DNA from: Steromphala cineraria
Taxonomy: Eukaryota > Mollusca > Gastropoda > Trochida > Trochidae
Direction of reading: 5' to 3'
Length of the DNA: 64,000 nt
NCBI GenBank assembly: GCA_916613615.1
Contig: OU744730.1
Coordinates: 25,801,406 to 25,865,405 of the forward strand
Shown: positions 37,501 through 48,682 of the stretch, piece after piece
Layout of the letters: every line of letters begins with the position of its first letter
Numbering within the stretch: the stretch's first letter is position 1
The notes under the pieces: model-generated
Told to the model about the DNA's origin: nothing
The model's database searches: none
The model's input: only the letters and a program-made list of their open reading frames with translations
Position numbers and translations under genes: made by a program

Positions 37501-38323
37501 TCCCTAATAGTTATATATCTAGTGACATTAAAACAGACAATGATTTTCAAAAAGTTATTCAGTCCTAAAATTTAGCGCCTGTTACAAATGCTGTTTCTGA
37601 CGAGTTCGTTTGTTGAATTTCATGTCAGTTTTACAGTTGCTGTGACAACGCACGTGCATCCCGTGCAAATTGCTTTGAAGGTTTGTTTAATCTCGCATTG
37701 ATATGGGCTATATAATGTCTCTAAATGTGTGGCAAATATGATAATTTGTGGAGAATTATTATATATTTTATGCATTACTAGGTCTTGTTGTGAACAAAAT
37801 TTGTTATTTCAACACATGTAGCCGTTCAACTTATTCGTTGAGTAACATAAAAATGCACGCCAAAAACCATGATTTTCTATATCCATGATTACCTTTCGTA
37901 ACTATTTAATGTATGACTTACAATTCCTATTAGTAAAAGACATATTTGTTCTTCTAAAATAAGAAAATTGTGAATTGCACGTCTACTTTATAGACTTTCG
38001 TATAGAGTCCTCTATTTCATAGATTCTGTTAGTAGTGAATAGTAGTGAAACAACGAAACTACATTGGTAAAATGAAACCAACATCAACTTACATATGTTA
38101 CATTAATGGCATAACGTGATTTTTCTTGGGGGCATTTTCAGTTACGGTGTTGTTCCTTGAGCGTACATGTAGTTGTTGAAAATGACGTTGAGCTCACGTG
38201 ATTTCTTTTTATAAGTCGTCATTAGGTAAAAACTCGTCAATAGTAAACAGGGACGTGTGTGGCGAGGTTCACGTGCAAGTTGTGCTTTAACTCAAACCGA
38301 TTTCGAATTAAGGTTTAAGTAGT
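34576..38323. other. Intergenic sequence, no gene supported
   Basis: AT-rich with no convincing exons. ACTCGTCAATAGT near 35367 recurs near 38231, each followed within 100 bases by a CACGTGCAA word, so two diverged direct repeats may bound about 2.9 kb. I see no reverse transcriptase, integrase or transposase frame between them. Confidence 0.4.
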
Positions 38324-38401
38324 CTCGTCATGAGTTGTGCACGAGGTTTAGTCTTCGGGCTAACGCCCTCAGACTAAACCTCGTGCACAACTAATGACGA
38401 G
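38324..38401. repeat. Foldback with 31-bp arms
   Basis: CTCGTCATGAGTTGTGCACG with GAGGTTTAGTCT is mirrored by AGACTAAACCTC with GTGCACAACTAATGACGAG, with a 16-base centre (TCGGGCTAACGCCCTC-like). One mismatch is visible in the arms. A cruciform or MITE remnant. Confidence 0.8.
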
Positions 38402-38758
38402 TTTGAGGAGTCTATTCTTTACATATAAAGAATAAGCACATTGATTATGACATGTTTCTAGTAATTCCTTATCTGCATGTAATGCCAACCTGGATATAGT
38501 GCACTATTTTGTCTTGGACACATGGTTGCATTAGAATCAGCTTCTATTGTATAGACTGAATAGATGACTAACAGTGATACGATGACACGTGCCTAAAATT
38601 ACGTTTAGAGAAAGAAGACCCCAAAACGCGTTTTACAATCATCATATTTAGACTATCATTTCGTTATAGTCGTTTGATAAGACCCAAGGCCGGACATATA
38701 TGAAGTAAGAACAGATTTTCCTGAAGAAACGTCCTAAGTGATATATTCTGTATAGCAC

Positions 38759-38870
38759 CTGAACATTCAACCCTTGTTCGCCGAGGATGCCTTGCTTCGT
38801 CTGAAAGATGCCTGGCGCATTGAAGTCCACATGAGGGGGGATAAATCAACCAGTTTCGTCCTCTACCGAC
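38759..38870 (-). pseudogene. Possible relic of an NMT1/THI5-like domain exon
   Basis: On the minus strand one frame reads HVDFNAPGIFQTKQGILG then EQGLNVQV. This fits the N-terminal pattern of NMT1/THI5-like (SsuA-type) periplasmic-binding-fold domains: a short strand, an aspartate, a GI(F/Y) helix, a KxGxF/L turn, and xxGLxVx. Immediately before it, the frame must shift at the six-C tract (plus-strand G run 38835-38840) to continue as GRNWLIYPP, and an in-frame stop precedes it otherwise. No continuation of the domain is seen on either side. It could be chance; similarity was judged by eye only. Confidence 0.25.
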
Positions 38871-39639
38871 GAATATTTCTTTGCATTTCTTTATTTCTTT
38901 CTCAAGGCATTCCATTTCTGTATAGATCGATGGAATTACAAGAGGCAGTTCGTGCAAACAAACTTAGACGTTTATAAAATATCACAAAAAAACAAAAGAC
39001 AAGAATAATGAAAATATTGTTTTATTTCACCTTTTTTTATATTATTTGTGAAGCAAAATTGTTTCATAAGATATGATTCAAACTCCCTGCTCTAATGTTG
39101 ATATTTTATGAATGCTTCCTTATTGCTCATAATGATCATCTCCAGGGAAAATGTAACTGTAATATCCGTCTGGTTTGTAATTAAATATGGATTTGAGATA
39201 CATGACGACATATACATGTTGCTATTTCGGATGAAGGAGGCAGCTGAATAGAATATGACAATTATGCAACTTGACGTACATGTAAGGAATATTCCAAGAA
39301 AATGTATACATTTCAAATTTCAAATCGTGATACCTTATCTGGCGACATACGCAAAGTTAAACTCCTCAATTCTGCGAGGCAGTATTAATGCACCTTGGGA
39401 AAATAATTCATAACCCCATTGAAGATTCATACGTTTGCGTGTGTCATTAATCATCATCAATTAATGATTTTCACAGCGCGAGATCAGCTGCCCTGGAAGC
39501 TCTTCTAAAATCTCCTCTACTACCCCTACCATCGGCCATACGACCAGTTCACCACCTCATTTCGAAATAGTCATGTGAAATTCACTCGGGGTGGTTCGAA
39601 GTAACAGTTGCGCACACATGCAATGGACTGCATTGGACA

Positions 39640-40290
39640 GGTGATATTCATGTATTTTTAATACAATAACATGTCTAATTTTAACCATTCAGTCATGTTC
39701 TGATGAGGGATAGAGTATGATAGGACACATGCATTTGACTACATTGGACAGGCGGTATTCATGTATTGTCAATACATTAAAAGGTCTTATTTTAACCATC
39801 CAGTCATGTTCTGATGAGGGATAGAGTATGATAGGACACATGCAATTGATTACATTGGACAGGCGGTATTCATGTATTGTCAATACATTAAAAGGTCTTA
39901 TTTTAACCATCCAGTCATGTTCTGATGAGGGATAGACTATGATAGGATACATGCATTTGACTGCAATGGACAGGCGGTATATATGTATTGTTAATACACT
40001 TATAGGTCTTATTCTAACCATCCAGTCATGTTCTGATGAGGGACAGACTGTGATAGGACACATGCATTTGACTGTATTGGACAGGCAGTATTCATGTATT
40101 GTTATTACATTGATAGGTCTTATTCTAACCATTCAGTCATGTTCTGATGAGGAATAGAGTATGATAGGACACATGATTATGCATTTGACTGCATTGGACA
40201 GGCGGTATTCGATATCGTTAATACAATGACAGGTCTTATTCTAACCATTCGGTCAAGTTAAAATGCGGAATAGAGTATGATCGGACTTCT
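39640..40290. repeat. 111-bp satellite, about six tandem copies
   Basis: AGTCATGTTCTGATGAGG or close variants start at 39691, 39802, 39913, 40024 and 40135, an exact spacing of 111 bases, with a degenerate sixth copy near 40251. Units also contain GACAGGCGGTATTCATGTAT and a CAATACAT palindrome. Because 111 is divisible by three, both strands show repetitive 37-residue open frames; I do not consider them coding. It lies just beyond the 3' end of the next GDAP1-like gene. Confidence 0.9.
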
Positions 40291-40700
40291 AATACCATAA
40301 CACTCCTCACGAAATAACACCTAAGACGTACCAAAACCTTTTTGACATTACTGATTCCCATTTCATATTTGTCCATGCGTTTTCACTTTTCTTAAACTTC
40401 ATGTAGACTACAGCTTCACGATTTGCCTTGCCTAGATGATAGAATGACTTTAATCATATCTTTACTTAAACAACCCTGAAAATAGGGTATCGTGAGGATC
40501 GTGTTGCTGTGAGGTATCTTGATACGTATAGCATAATATGTATACTTTCGTATCGTGAGAATTCAATGTCAGTATCGTACGTAACAACTATAATGAAGAT
40601 AAACAATATATAAACAAGTCCTAGAATTATTCCTCCTTTAATATAAACAACATTTAATGATTCAATTAACTGTAAAGAAAGAATGTTAAACAAATATTTT

Positions 40701-43700
40701 CTACTTCGAAGACTGAGCCTTCAGGAGTTTTTCGTTTTCCTTGACCTTGATAAAAGACGGTCTGTTCTGAGCTTGTTGCCAGTACCGGTAGATGGCGCCC
40801 CTCTTGTCAGGGCTGGTAAACAGGGAGATCAAACCGAGGCGTGTGAGTCTGTTCAGGAGTTCTGTCAAGGAAATGTCGGCGACGGTGAATGTTTGGCCAC
40901 ATAACCAGCTCTCTCCGTCACTCTCTGCAAAACATATTAGTAAGAATTAATCAGCTTGGATCAAACTATATATAAGTAATAATCTCGTAATTTTTTAATA
41001 AAACGACATATGTATGACATCAATCGATATAAACAAAATCTTAGAGACCTTCATTAAATTTGTGGCTAAAGTGCCGAGTTAAACCTTATCAGAAATGAAA
41101 TCCGCCGCCATGACGTTTTGAAACTAAAAAGGCTGCCTGTTAAAAACAACATTGTCTACGAAATTAATGCACATGTTGACTAACCATTGAAAAGTCTTTA
41201 ATCAGCATGTACGGGTAATTCTTATTGCGCAATTTCTAACAACAATGGTTCGTTAGCTGACTCTTTTCTCCCATAGGAAATTGACAATTTAATATAGGCC
41301 TATAATATTTTTAGATAATGGCGTTTGATCACCCTAAAAGCTATTGATTTACAGAAGGTACGGGCTATTATTGATATATTTCATATTCATTCGAATATTT
41401 TTTGTGGTTTCATTTTGGTTTCCTTGATATGATCAATACACAAGTCTACATCACGTAACGTTACACACTAGTGAAACCATGGGGTTCTTTTTAATCTGAA
41501 TTCTTGTAACCTCTTCATAATGATTAAAATAATGTGTGTATTTATATTGTACATGTGCGCTACTCACAATTATTACTCTGAAAGACATGTTCTTTCATAG
41601 TGGCTACCAAGCGCTAAGCGCGACAATGTAGGTCCGTACATCCTGTTTTGAGGTACCCATTTGAACAGCTGGGTAAACTGAGTGCAATGTGGATGAAGTG
41701 TCTTGCCCAGGACACAAATTTGATAGTATGATACCCAGGTTACAAATTTGTGGTGTCTCAACCGGAATTCGAACCCGGGCCATTGCCGGCGTGAGGGGCC
41801 AGCATGCTTACCACAACACCACTGTGCTCCATATCATACTTTATATTATGTACCACCTTCTCAGTGTATACTACTCAAAAGAAGTTAAGGAACACTTAAG
41901 TTGTAATTCATTTGCATTAGCTCTAAATGTCAGCAGCTCAAAGCAAAAGAGTCACCAAAGACAAGACCGCAATGCTTTAAACCTGAGCTATCTGACATCC
42001 TCTGACTTTCATTTTTGATCCCTTACATGTTTCTGATATCAAAGCGCAATACAGAAACTGCATCACTTTCAACAATTGATTCCAATATGTAAGTAAGATC
42101 ATGTTTATTCTATTAAATACATAACTTCAACTACGCGCTGAGGTATTAAGTATGTAGGAACACTATACAGGTGTTCCTTAGTATCTTTTGAGTAGTATAT
42201 ATCTAAAAGTTGACTTCTTAAGCGTATAAAATAGTCATCGAGTGATTACCTCCCTTCACTTTGAGAAGTTGCTCTTCGACCTGGTCAAAGACCGGATGTA
42301 GAGACTCTATCGCTTTCTTGACCTGCGCAGAGTCCCTCACTACCTCTACCCGGGACTTATAGAACTCCAACTTCCGGTTGTAAGCTTCTCTCAAGTCTAG
42401 GTTCTCTTCTGCGAGTTGACTCAGTCTGGCTAGAGTCCTCTTGAAGTAGTCTTCCAACTCTGTACACAGAACAACATTTATGGTGAAGAACATAAATATA
42501 TAAGTCCCAAAATGGTAAACGATAATAGTGAGAAAATAAATGAAAATTAAAGAAAAGAGTTCTTTGATACATTCTCGCTTATGTAGTCGAGGGAACCTTT
42601 ACGATACGACAGAACGTAACAGATGATGCTGATAGAAAGCACTAAATCGAATGATTTCATTGGGCAAGTTAGGCATTATATTGAGGATATTCAGAAAGGA
42701 TCAATGGGTTTTGAAAAAATTATGACTGGAAAGCAAAGCGCGAGTTGTCATTTAAAAAAGCCCCCCATTGAAAGAAAGGTCAACGACTTGTGCCAGAGAG
42801 TGATGCACCGCGGATGTAAAATAGCTGTTGGTGTGACTTAGAAGAACGTTGATTTAATTATAAATAAAATACATTGTTTTCGACGCGTTTGGTGCCTAGA
42901 ATTAACATTACCTGTGAGTTATGCGAGTTTCCCTAAGAACAACATACAGATTGGACGTTTGCAACTCTCATTCAGTTAAACGAAATTATTAGTCTTAAAT
43001 GGCTACATTTGGAAAATGAATTGGACGTAACAACCAAAAACGCTAAAGAAAACCACTACAAAGGAAATACACTCGTATAACACATGCCAATACAAATACG
43101 GAAGTGTTTTGACCTGCTTTATTCCAAGGTGGGTGCGCATCCTCCGGCGCTAGTTCCGGGTTGTACCACGTGCCATGTGTAACGTGAGCTACTGGCACCT
43201 GATCTACGAGCAGCTTGCGGAACCTGTCTACTGTCCTGCCTAGATCCGTCTCCAGGGAGGGGACCAGCTCGGGCTCTGTGGGGTAGATCAAGTATTCTTG
43301 GTGATCGTAAGAAAATATGTCACTCCTTATAAATCGAAAGGAAAACGAATAACAATGATTTGGAAAGGCAAGGGCCTTGGACAATTTTGCATGTTTGGAT
43401 GAAAATGGCCCATTAAAATTTTAAGTTTACTTTAGATATAATGGGCAATGACCCGTTTTAAATTAGGAAAAATACCAAAAACCATGAAAATGGCTCAATG
43501 TCAATGATGTCTTTCCCAAACCCTGGGATATTACACGTTGTATATGCCCTTGTGGCATTTCTAAAAATAGCATAGTTATTCAATTTATGACAAATTACAA
43601 TACATCTTAATTCCTGCAGGAATCTTGTAATATATTCTACCCGTTTGAGATACTTTTGTGTAAAACTTACTATCATTCATGACAAATCTAAGTTACTAAG

Positions 43701-45851
43701 TGACAAAAATAACCCTTGATATCTGTTGGCGGATAATAAACAGAATGCAAAATTCCTCTCATATTATACTATTCGTATTAACCTCGTTAATGAGTTGACA
43801 TCTAACACGCTGTATCTCACTTTATTCTTAATGGTTAACTCGCATAAATGAAATAGTATAAAACCGGATCTATGGCGACAATACTTCAAAATAGTTCAAA
43901 GTAACGATGTGTTCTATTACTGTTTACCATATACATTTCCAAATCTATCAAATAGAAATAAAACCATTTTCTTTATATAAATGTTTAACTTACTCTGGGG
44001 AAGGTTCTTGTCAATGTAATCGATTATGACGTCAGAATCAGAAATGATGACGTCACCATCCTTCAGAACGGGCACCTGTCCGAGGGGATTGATGAGCATA
44101 AACCATCTCTCAAAACCCTCGCCTACTCTCACGTTCACTGTTTTCCCTCGGAAATCCTCACCCTTTTCATAGAGGGCTATTTGTGCCTGTAATGATTTAT
44201 ATAGCAAGGTTTAATATATATTATAAAGGCAAAAAAATGTCACCATTGAAAAAAATCCGTTTGTTTCATTTACGATTCCTTCTTAAGTAGCTTTTCGATA
44301 AAAAAAATTCATATAAGAACTTGCAAATAATTTTGTTTCTTACAAACGGAATCAGTATTTTTTCATAACAATTACCTTTCTATTTGTGTTATAAGAATAC
44401 TTTTAGTATACCCTAGATGCATTTCTTACAATACACCCTTTTTTACTGCAGGACACATTTTTAAACAATGTCATGCATTTGACTTATATGCTATTTACGC
44501 TAAAGATCTGTTGATTTAACAAATTTGTTTAAAATTTTAACAAGACTTTTGAGTGATGGAAATGATACATGTGTCAGTAAATGAGCAATAACTTGAAGTT
44601 ATATCGGGTATTACGTTTCAAGATTTACAATGTCAACAAGGATGATTTGAAATTGACACCTAATTCATCAATTCGATATCTATATACAAGTATAGGCCTA
44701 TGTTAATATGTTATCAAGTCTGTGTCACTCTTGTTTCCTAACGATATATCAACCATAAATTCACACATATAACAACATATTCATTACATTCATTAGTAAC
44801 CACGTTTGTCCCTCAAATGTCAATAATAAGAAAAGGAGTAAGTACATTCCCGACAAAGGATACTCAGAGACGTATCCTTGAAAATGTATTTTTTGGAGCT
44901 GTTGGGTATGTACTGTTTTGGTAACAACCCCCGGAGTATCGTCGAGTTTGATAGTGTACTTTAATCAAATTGTACTCCCCTGATTTCGTACAAATTGGTT
45001 AATTATATGAGAAATGAGATTGTACATTTGTGATTAAAACATGGGAATATTTCTGCATATAAAACATTATTTTGAAAATGTAAAGATTCTAATGAACATT
45101 TTTTAAAGCACTGAATATTGACATTTTGAAGAGTCATATCAAAGTGACAAGTTAAGGTTCGAATACGCTAGCGTTTACAAATCGCTGCTGACATTACGCA
45201 AGCTATTTGATACCTTTTGGGTTTAAAGAAAATGTCTGCATATCTGTACCCCAAGCATTTAAACTAATTGGATTTTTAAGGATTTTGTTGCGTAAAATAC
45301 GTAGATACGCTGCAGCACTGTTATGATTCAGTATTAGATACGGATTAGGGAGAGATACGGTACCTCCCCATAGAGGACACTGTACTAACATTTTCACTAG
45401 TAATGAGGAAGTAGCATCCAGTTATCTCTGTGAAGAGATGGGGAGATAAAGTAAGAGATAAAGAGATAATGTAATGACATAAGAGATAACCTAGATTTTA
45501 AAATTAGTATATTACAGGACTTTGTCAATCTCTCCACACACAAACAGCTCAGTCGTGATACTTTGATCTAGCCTCTGTTCTTATTAACCAAATACATGGA
45601 ATAAAAAGACAGATGTCGGATTCGAGTACTTGTAACATGACGTACTGAGCTACCTCTGTGGGGAGATAATGGGCCTTCGTGAGACTCATAAAGTGTTTCC
45701 TTTCAGGGGCTAGTTTCGATTCAGAGTGAATGCAATATAACATAAAGGTCAGGTAAAAATAATCTGAATTTAGTATTAATCTTACCTTATGTGAGTAATA
45801 CGATGTAGGCGAGTAGTACAGCTCAAATCGGGGCTCGTTGTTTTCAGCCAT
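40701..45851 (-). CDS. GDAP1-like GST-fold protein without membrane anchor (complete, five exons)
   Basis: Exons on the minus strand: 45851-45786, 44186-43994, 43275-43114, 42459-42250, 40924-40701; phases 0, 1, 1, 1; 284 residues. Start ATG 45851 opens MAENNEPRFELYYSPTSYYS, with the YYSHK motif that begins the thioredoxin-like fold in this family. Exon 2 has ERWFMLINPLGQVPVLKDGD (cis-Pro) and SDSDVIIDYID. Exon 3 is the GDAP1-type insert (VAHVTHGTWYNPEL). Exon 4 is helical (LAEENLDLREAY). Exon 5 has the C-terminal GST domain (SWLCGQTFTVADISLTELL) and stops at TAG 40703-40701 after AQSSK. The last exon lacks the hydrophobic tail of the paralog at 28568, so the product is predicted soluble. A glutathione-binding role is not established for this family. 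Introns contain a SINE, a Tc-type MITE and a MITE remnant. No in-frame ATG lies upstream of the chosen start in the exon. Confidence 0.9.
41600..41832 (-). mobile_element. tRNA-derived SINE in GDAP1-like intron
   Basis: On the minus strand the head is GAGCACAGTGGTGTTGTGGT then AAGCATGCTGGCCCCTCACG and the B box GGGTTCGAATTCC. The body has GGGCAAGACACTTCATCC, GCACTCAG and CCCAGCTGTTCAAATGGGTA. The same body words occur at 1449-1680. This copy preserves the B box better. Confidence 0.8.
41869..42198. mobile_element. Tc1/mariner-type MITE with ACTACTCAAAAG ends
   Basis: TACTACTCAAAAGAAGTTAA with GGAACACTT on the left is mirrored by AGGTGTTCCTTAGTATC and TTTTGAGTAGTA on the right, bounded by TA. 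It is about 330 bases and has no transposase frame. It ends only about 50 bases downstream of the donor of the exon 42459-42250. Confidence 0.75.
45526..45671. mobile_element. Short diverged MITE of the CTCCCCACAGAGGCAG type
   Basis: CAATCTCTCCACACA on the left and CTACCTCTGTGGGGAGATAA on the right are imperfect inverted ends, with AGCCTCTGTTCTTATT inside. At ~146 bases it is a deleted relative of the ~340-base copies. It lies in the first intron of the 40701-45851 gene. A further remnant is at 57138-57191. Confidence 0.55.
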
Positions 45852-45898
45852 AGTCTTTTCGTACGATGATTTAGAATTGTGTTTGGGATATGTTGTAA

Positions 45899-45924
45899 TC
45901 ACGTGACCTTACTAAATCACGTGA
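45899..45924. promoter_or_regulatory. Two CACGTG E-boxes upstream of a GDAP1-like start
   Basis: TCACGTGAC (CACGTG at 45900-45905) and TCACGTGAA (CACGTG at 45918-45923) are 18 bases apart and 49-72 bases upstream of the ATG at 45851. Extended TCACGTGA sites are bound by bHLH-Zip factors of the MITF/TFEB/USF group. Whether they lie in the promoter or the 5' UTR is unknown because the transcription start was not determined. Confidence 0.5.
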
Positions 45925-46189
45925 ACGCCCCTGAAACTCCTGGTAAGCACGTTATTACAGGAAAGAAGGAAGTTGCGCTCCATTGTTGATGCGCTTGAGA
46001 GATTGTTTACCGCCGTCAACTTGTTATCTACGACGAGTCATACCGAGATATATTTAAACTATATTATCATACTTTTACAGGACACAGTTTTTATGCATCG
46101 GATGTGCATCGTGCCAAGAGGAAACCCGTGTTATATCATGAAAACAAATGATTTTATTATGATGTTTAAGACATTGACTTTTCATGCTT

Positions 46190-46770
46190 ATTGTTCAATT
46201 CATGATATTGACTGTTTTTCGTCCATCTCAAGGTATTAAATGTGTATTTGTTGCTTTAGAATATCAAACGAGTATTGGGTCATTCATGATATTGAACGTG
46301 TATTTGTTCATTCCAGATATTGAACGTGTATTTGTTCATTCCAAATATTGAACGTGTTCATTCCAAATATTGAACGTGTATTTGTTCATTCCAAATATTG
46401 AACGTGTATTTGTTCATTCCAAATATTGAACGTGTTCATTCCAAATATTGAACGTGTATTTGTTCATTCCAAATATTGAACGTGTATTTGTTCATTCCAG
46501 ATATTGAATGTGTTGTTTGTTATCATTAAAATGTCATTTCAGATATTGATTGTGTATAAATTGGTCCATTCCAGATATTGAATATGTTGATTTTGTCCAT
46601 TCGATATTGAAAATGTGTTGGTCAATTTCAGATTTGTATGTATTGGTCCATTTCAGATATTGAATGCTAGTTAGTTATGCATTCCAGATATTGAAAGTGT
46701 ATTTGCACAATCAAGAAATTGAACGTGTATTGGTCCATTTTAGATATTGAATATGTATTAGTTTATTCTA
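46190..46770 (+). repeat. Minisatellite of 28- and 22-bp units, split by a transposon
   Basis: Units of ATATTGAACGTGTATTTG then TTCATTCCAA repeat cleanly from about 46260 to 46500, alternating with shorter 22-base versions lacking TATTTG, and become degenerate to 46770. The repeat resumes after the transposon at 48321 (TAGATATTGACTGTGTATTG) and fades by about 48370. Confidence 0.85.
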
Positions 46771-48320
46771 ACTGAGGTGCAAAAGAAACTATATGTTTTT
46801 ATTTTTGAAATTTTAAAGTTACGTTAATACTTAAAGGAACAATTTTCATAAGTGCAGTATGTGCCCGAACAAAGAGAGTAGAAACATAACCCCAAAACGC
46901 AACCTACGCCATGGTAACGTTACCACGTATGAAAGTGGTAAAGCACGTTTTCTCGTGGTGCACGATAATGCACGTGCAGAAATTATGTATAAAAGACACC
47001 ATCTGAGACGTTTTGACATTAGCTATCAGAAACACATAAAAGTTATGCCGAGACTCACCAAGGAGCAGAGAGAGAGGGCCATTGGTATGGCAAATATGGG
47101 CGCCAGGCAGGCCCACATTGCCAGAACGTTCGGTTGCACCCCCCTGACCATTGCAAACTTGTTTAACCGATACAACACCATTGGTGGAACCCAGGACAAT
47201 CCGAGAAGTGGAAGACCACGTGTCACGAGCCGACGGGAGGACCGCTACATCCGGAATATCCATCTGCGGAACCGGTTTAAAACGGCGACGTCAACGGCAG
47301 CAACAGCTTTGGGTCGACCCATCAGCAGATGGACAGTGCTAATAAGATTACGTTCTGCAGGACTCAGAGCCCTCAGAGGACTCAGTGGAATGGCCTTGAC
47401 CCCGAGGCATCGGCAGAACAGATTGGTCTGGGCACGACGTGTTCTTCGTTGGCAAGTCAGAAACTGGCAACGAGTGTTGTTTAGTGATGAGAGCAGATTC
47501 TGCATGTTTCACAGCGATGGGAGAGAACGGGTTTACAGACGTCAAGGCGAACGATTTGCCCCAGTTTGCATTCGTCAGGTTCATCCCTACAACGGACCAA
47601 GCGTAATGGTGTGGGGAGGCATTTACGGTGGTGACAAAACTGACTTAGTGATAATTCGTGGAAATTTAATGCAGCTGAATATCGCAGACACGTTTTAGAG
47701 CCAGTTGTGGTACCATTTCTGAACATCCGACCTCATGGAACCCTTTTTCAGCACGACAATGCACGGCCCCATACTGCAAGAGCAACCCAGGATTTTCTGA
47801 ACCAACGAAACGTCCATGTCCTCCCTTGGCCAGCATGTTCCCCCGATTTAAATCCAATTGAACATTTATGGGACGAGTTGGGCAGACGACTGCGACTACG
47901 CCAACAACCTTCACAAAACATACAGGAACTCCAACAGGCCTTGATGGAAGAATGGCGTCGTATCCCTGCTAACGTCATCCGACGTCTGACAACTTCCATG
48001 ACACGACGTGTACAAGCATGCATTAACGCTGCAGGAGGTCATATGAGATATTGATTTATTGATTTATCACTGAATTAAACAAATGATGACATGTTTAAGT
48101 TGTTGTTATTTTTCTCACTGTGGAAAACTGTCAAATTTTTTACCCCACACATGTTTGGTGCGATGTAATTTTAAAACCGCAATAGTCAGGAGCATAAAAT
48201 CTACACCGTTTGAAAGGACTTTGGTTAACAAATAACTCACGAAAAATTATTTCACATACTTAATATTCTGTCTTTTATACCAGTTTGAAATGGACCTATA
48301 GTTTCTTTTGCAACTCAGTT
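46771..48320 (+). mobile_element. Tc1/mariner-like transposon, 1550 bp
   Basis: The ends ACTGAGGTGCAAAAGAAACT on the left and the complement of AGTTTCTTTTGCAACTCAGT on the right are inverted repeats of about 24 bases with one G/T mismatch and one extra A at the right tip. TA duplicates lie at 46769-46770 and 48321-48322. It carries one transposase gene. The insertion splits a minisatellite whose units continue on both sides. Confidence 0.92.
47045..48054 (+). pseudogene. Tc1-like DD34E transposase with a single frameshift
   Basis: The likely start is MPRLTKEQRERAIGM at 47045; an upstream in-frame ATG at 46859 would only add a non-homologous extension. The order is: N-terminal helix-turn-helix DNA-binding region with RSGRPRVTS (GRPR hook), then the catalytic core with LFSDESRF (first Asp), FQHDNARPHTA (second Asp) and SPDLNPIEHLWDEL (Glu), the last two separated by 34 residues as in Tc1. 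The first frame ends at TAG 47696-47698. The second frame runs from before 47675 to TGA 48052-48054, and homology crosses from one to the other near 47670, consistent with loss of one base. With one base restored the length is about 336 residues, the family norm. Otherwise the frame is clean, so inactivation looks recent or could be a sequencing error. Confidence 0.92.
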
Positions 48321-48682
48321 TAGATATTGACTGTGTATTGGACCTTTTGAGGTAATGAACGTTTTGTTAGGTATCATTGAAATGCAACATATTGTAAATG
48401 CAATAGCATTCAAAAAAGATAAATCAAACGCAGATAATTATCTGTTATTCTAAAAGGAATGCAATACATTACCTCTAATTGTCTGTGTAATGGTGTAAAT
48501 ACGATTCAAAATATCGAATATATATTGATTTATTCATGAATTGATTATATATACAATGAAAGCATCCTTTCAAAATATTTGCTATATCCCTTCATATCAT
48601 ATTTTCATATAAATGAAGTTAAAATGAACTTTTGACATTGACAGTAAATATGTTAATTTGAACAGAATATAAATGACACTTT

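Noticed and set aside
38774..38977. Plus-strand 67-residue frame containing SQGIPFLYR
   Set aside because: It briefly resembles a glycosidase motif, but nothing else supports it, and it overlaps the minus-strand fragment that fits a domain pattern better.
39689..40132. Minus-strand 147-residue open frame with 37-residue repeats
   Set aside because: It is the translation of the 111-bp satellite; the opposite strand is equally open, so the frame reflects unit length rather than coding.
45852..45902. N-terminal extension of the GDAP1-like first exon to 45902
   Set aside because: The extension starts at GTG inside an E-box; no upstream in-frame ATG exists, so ATG 45851 is used.
46904..48023. 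Several long antisense open frames across the transposon
   Set aside because: They mirror the transposase frames on the other strand and match no family.
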